From NCBI RefSeq assembly GCF_001748225.1, contig NZ_BDFE01000008.1, forward strand, positions 1 through 64,000: DNA of 64,000 nt. The letters are read 5' to 3'. The notes beneath the pieces are model-generated. The model did no database searches and had not been told where the DNA came from. It worked only from the letters and a program-made list of their open reading frames with translations. This DNA is from Desulfoplanes formicivorans. GTDB taxonomy: Bacteria; Desulfobacterota; Desulfovibrionia; Desulfovibrionales; Desulfomicrobiaceae. The position numbers and the translations under genes are program-made. Positions within the stretch are counted from its first letter, which is position 1. Each line of letters opens with the position of its first letter. Below, in pieces: positions 63,778 through 64,000 of this stretch.

Positions 63778-64000
63778 TTACTTCCCAAGATAGGGGTTGA
63801 AATATCCGAAGTTCACCCAAGGACAATTTTTCCTGATCCGTTTCATGAAGTTTTTAAGCCCCATGACCGGGCTGTCAGTCCCTTGGGGCAGACGGGAAAG
63901 ATAAATTTCCGGGTCCAGACTCAGGTTGCGCATCTGGATGAAATCGGCTTTGGTGTCGTGGAGAAAACCGGTCAACGCCTCCAGTTCGGCCTCGGTGTCG
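63778..64000 (-). CDS. C-terminal end of a radical SAM protein, cut by the window edge
   Basis: Only the last 74 residues are present; the gene continues beyond position 64000. The tail reads DTEAELEALTGFLHDTKADF, then IQMRNLSLDPEIYL and GLKNFMKRIRKNCPWVNFGY. The (F/M)IQ-(M/W)-RNL-x-x-DP segment is common near the end of a family of radical SAM proteins in sulfate reducers, so I assign it there. Cysteines of the cluster would lie outside the window. The thioesterase gene starts six bases after its stop, so they are likely co-transcribed. Confidence 0.6.
   Translation of the reverse strand, partial: DTEAELEALTGFLHDTKADFIQMRNLSLDPEIYLSRLPQGTDSPVMGLKNFMKRIRKNCPWVNFGYFNPYLGK

Noticed and set aside
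1-64000. A phage, transposon, toxin-antitoxin or defence island hidden in the window
   Set aside because: No integrase, transposase, restriction, Cas or toxin-like protein was found. The genes are core or conserved accessory types.

Overview
The window is a stretch of ordinary bacterial chromosome with moderately high GC. It is almost fully coding and consists mainly of core genes. The gene set points to a Gram-negative, strictly anaerobic or sulfate-reducing bacterium, probably of the Desulfovibrionales or a close relative. The pointers are a complete dcw cluster whose FtsI carries a PASTA domain, a DAP-type MurE, BamD, Lgt, LspA and a CpoB/YbgF-like protein (an outer membrane with lipoproteins), a class I hybrid cluster protein behind an HcpR-like palindrome, and an NlpC/P60 lipoprotein of a type known from Desulfovibrio. 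The genus assignment is inference. I see no rRNA, tRNA, CRISPR array, phage, transposase or defence gene.

Layout. (1) 285-17339, + strand: mraZ-rsmH-ftsL-ftsI-murE-murF-mraY-murD-ftsW-murG-murC-murB-ftsQ-ftsA-ftsZ, with many stop/start overlaps and three MraZ-type boxes in front. ddl is absent and ftsB lies elsewhere (50470). A radical SAM gene follows. (2) 19136-24021, - strand: a polar amino acid uptake set (two permeases and a binding protein, no ATPase), two small conserved proteins and an NlpC/P60 lipoprotein. (3) 24134-31492: a small protein, prfC, a TIM-barrel isomerase-like protein, an acetate-type Na+/solute symporter with its DUF485 partner, a divergent DUF294 nucleotidyltransferase, and a TrmJ-like methyltransferase. 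(4) 31620-38345, - strand: a CpoB-like lipoprotein, a PLDc_N membrane protein, lgt, lspA, ileS and galE. (5) 38617-46519: an M16 metalloprotease, mgtE, a CBS protein, pcm, a DedA-type protein, an Mrp ATPase and a lytic transglycosylase. (6) 46665-51896, + strand: pgsA, two PilT-type ATPases, a zinc-ribbon/pseudo-receiver protein, a 91-residue protein, an FtsB-like protein and a TPR protein. (7) 51995-58042: two small membrane coiled-coil proteins (-), then a lipoprotein, fbp, tsaD, trxA, trxB and bamD (+). (8) 58148-64000: an ALDH/HisD-like unknown overlapping an EF-G paralogue, hcp with its regulatory site, an acyl-ACP thioesterase (-) and the tail of a radical SAM gene (-).

Taken together, the window codes for envelope building and division (peptidoglycan precursors, septal synthesis, lipoprotein processing, outer membrane assembly, phosphatidylglycerol synthesis), with translation, redox and nitrosative-stress functions interspersed. 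No wholly new multi-gene system is evident. The most unusual items are an FtsZ with two copies of its C-terminal peptide motif, the zinc-ribbon/pseudo-receiver gene behind two PilT ATPases, the ALDH/HisD-like gene overlapping an EF-G paralogue, the ABC uptake cassette without an ATPase, a lipoprotein gene behind two tandem dyads, and two structured intergenic repeat elements.
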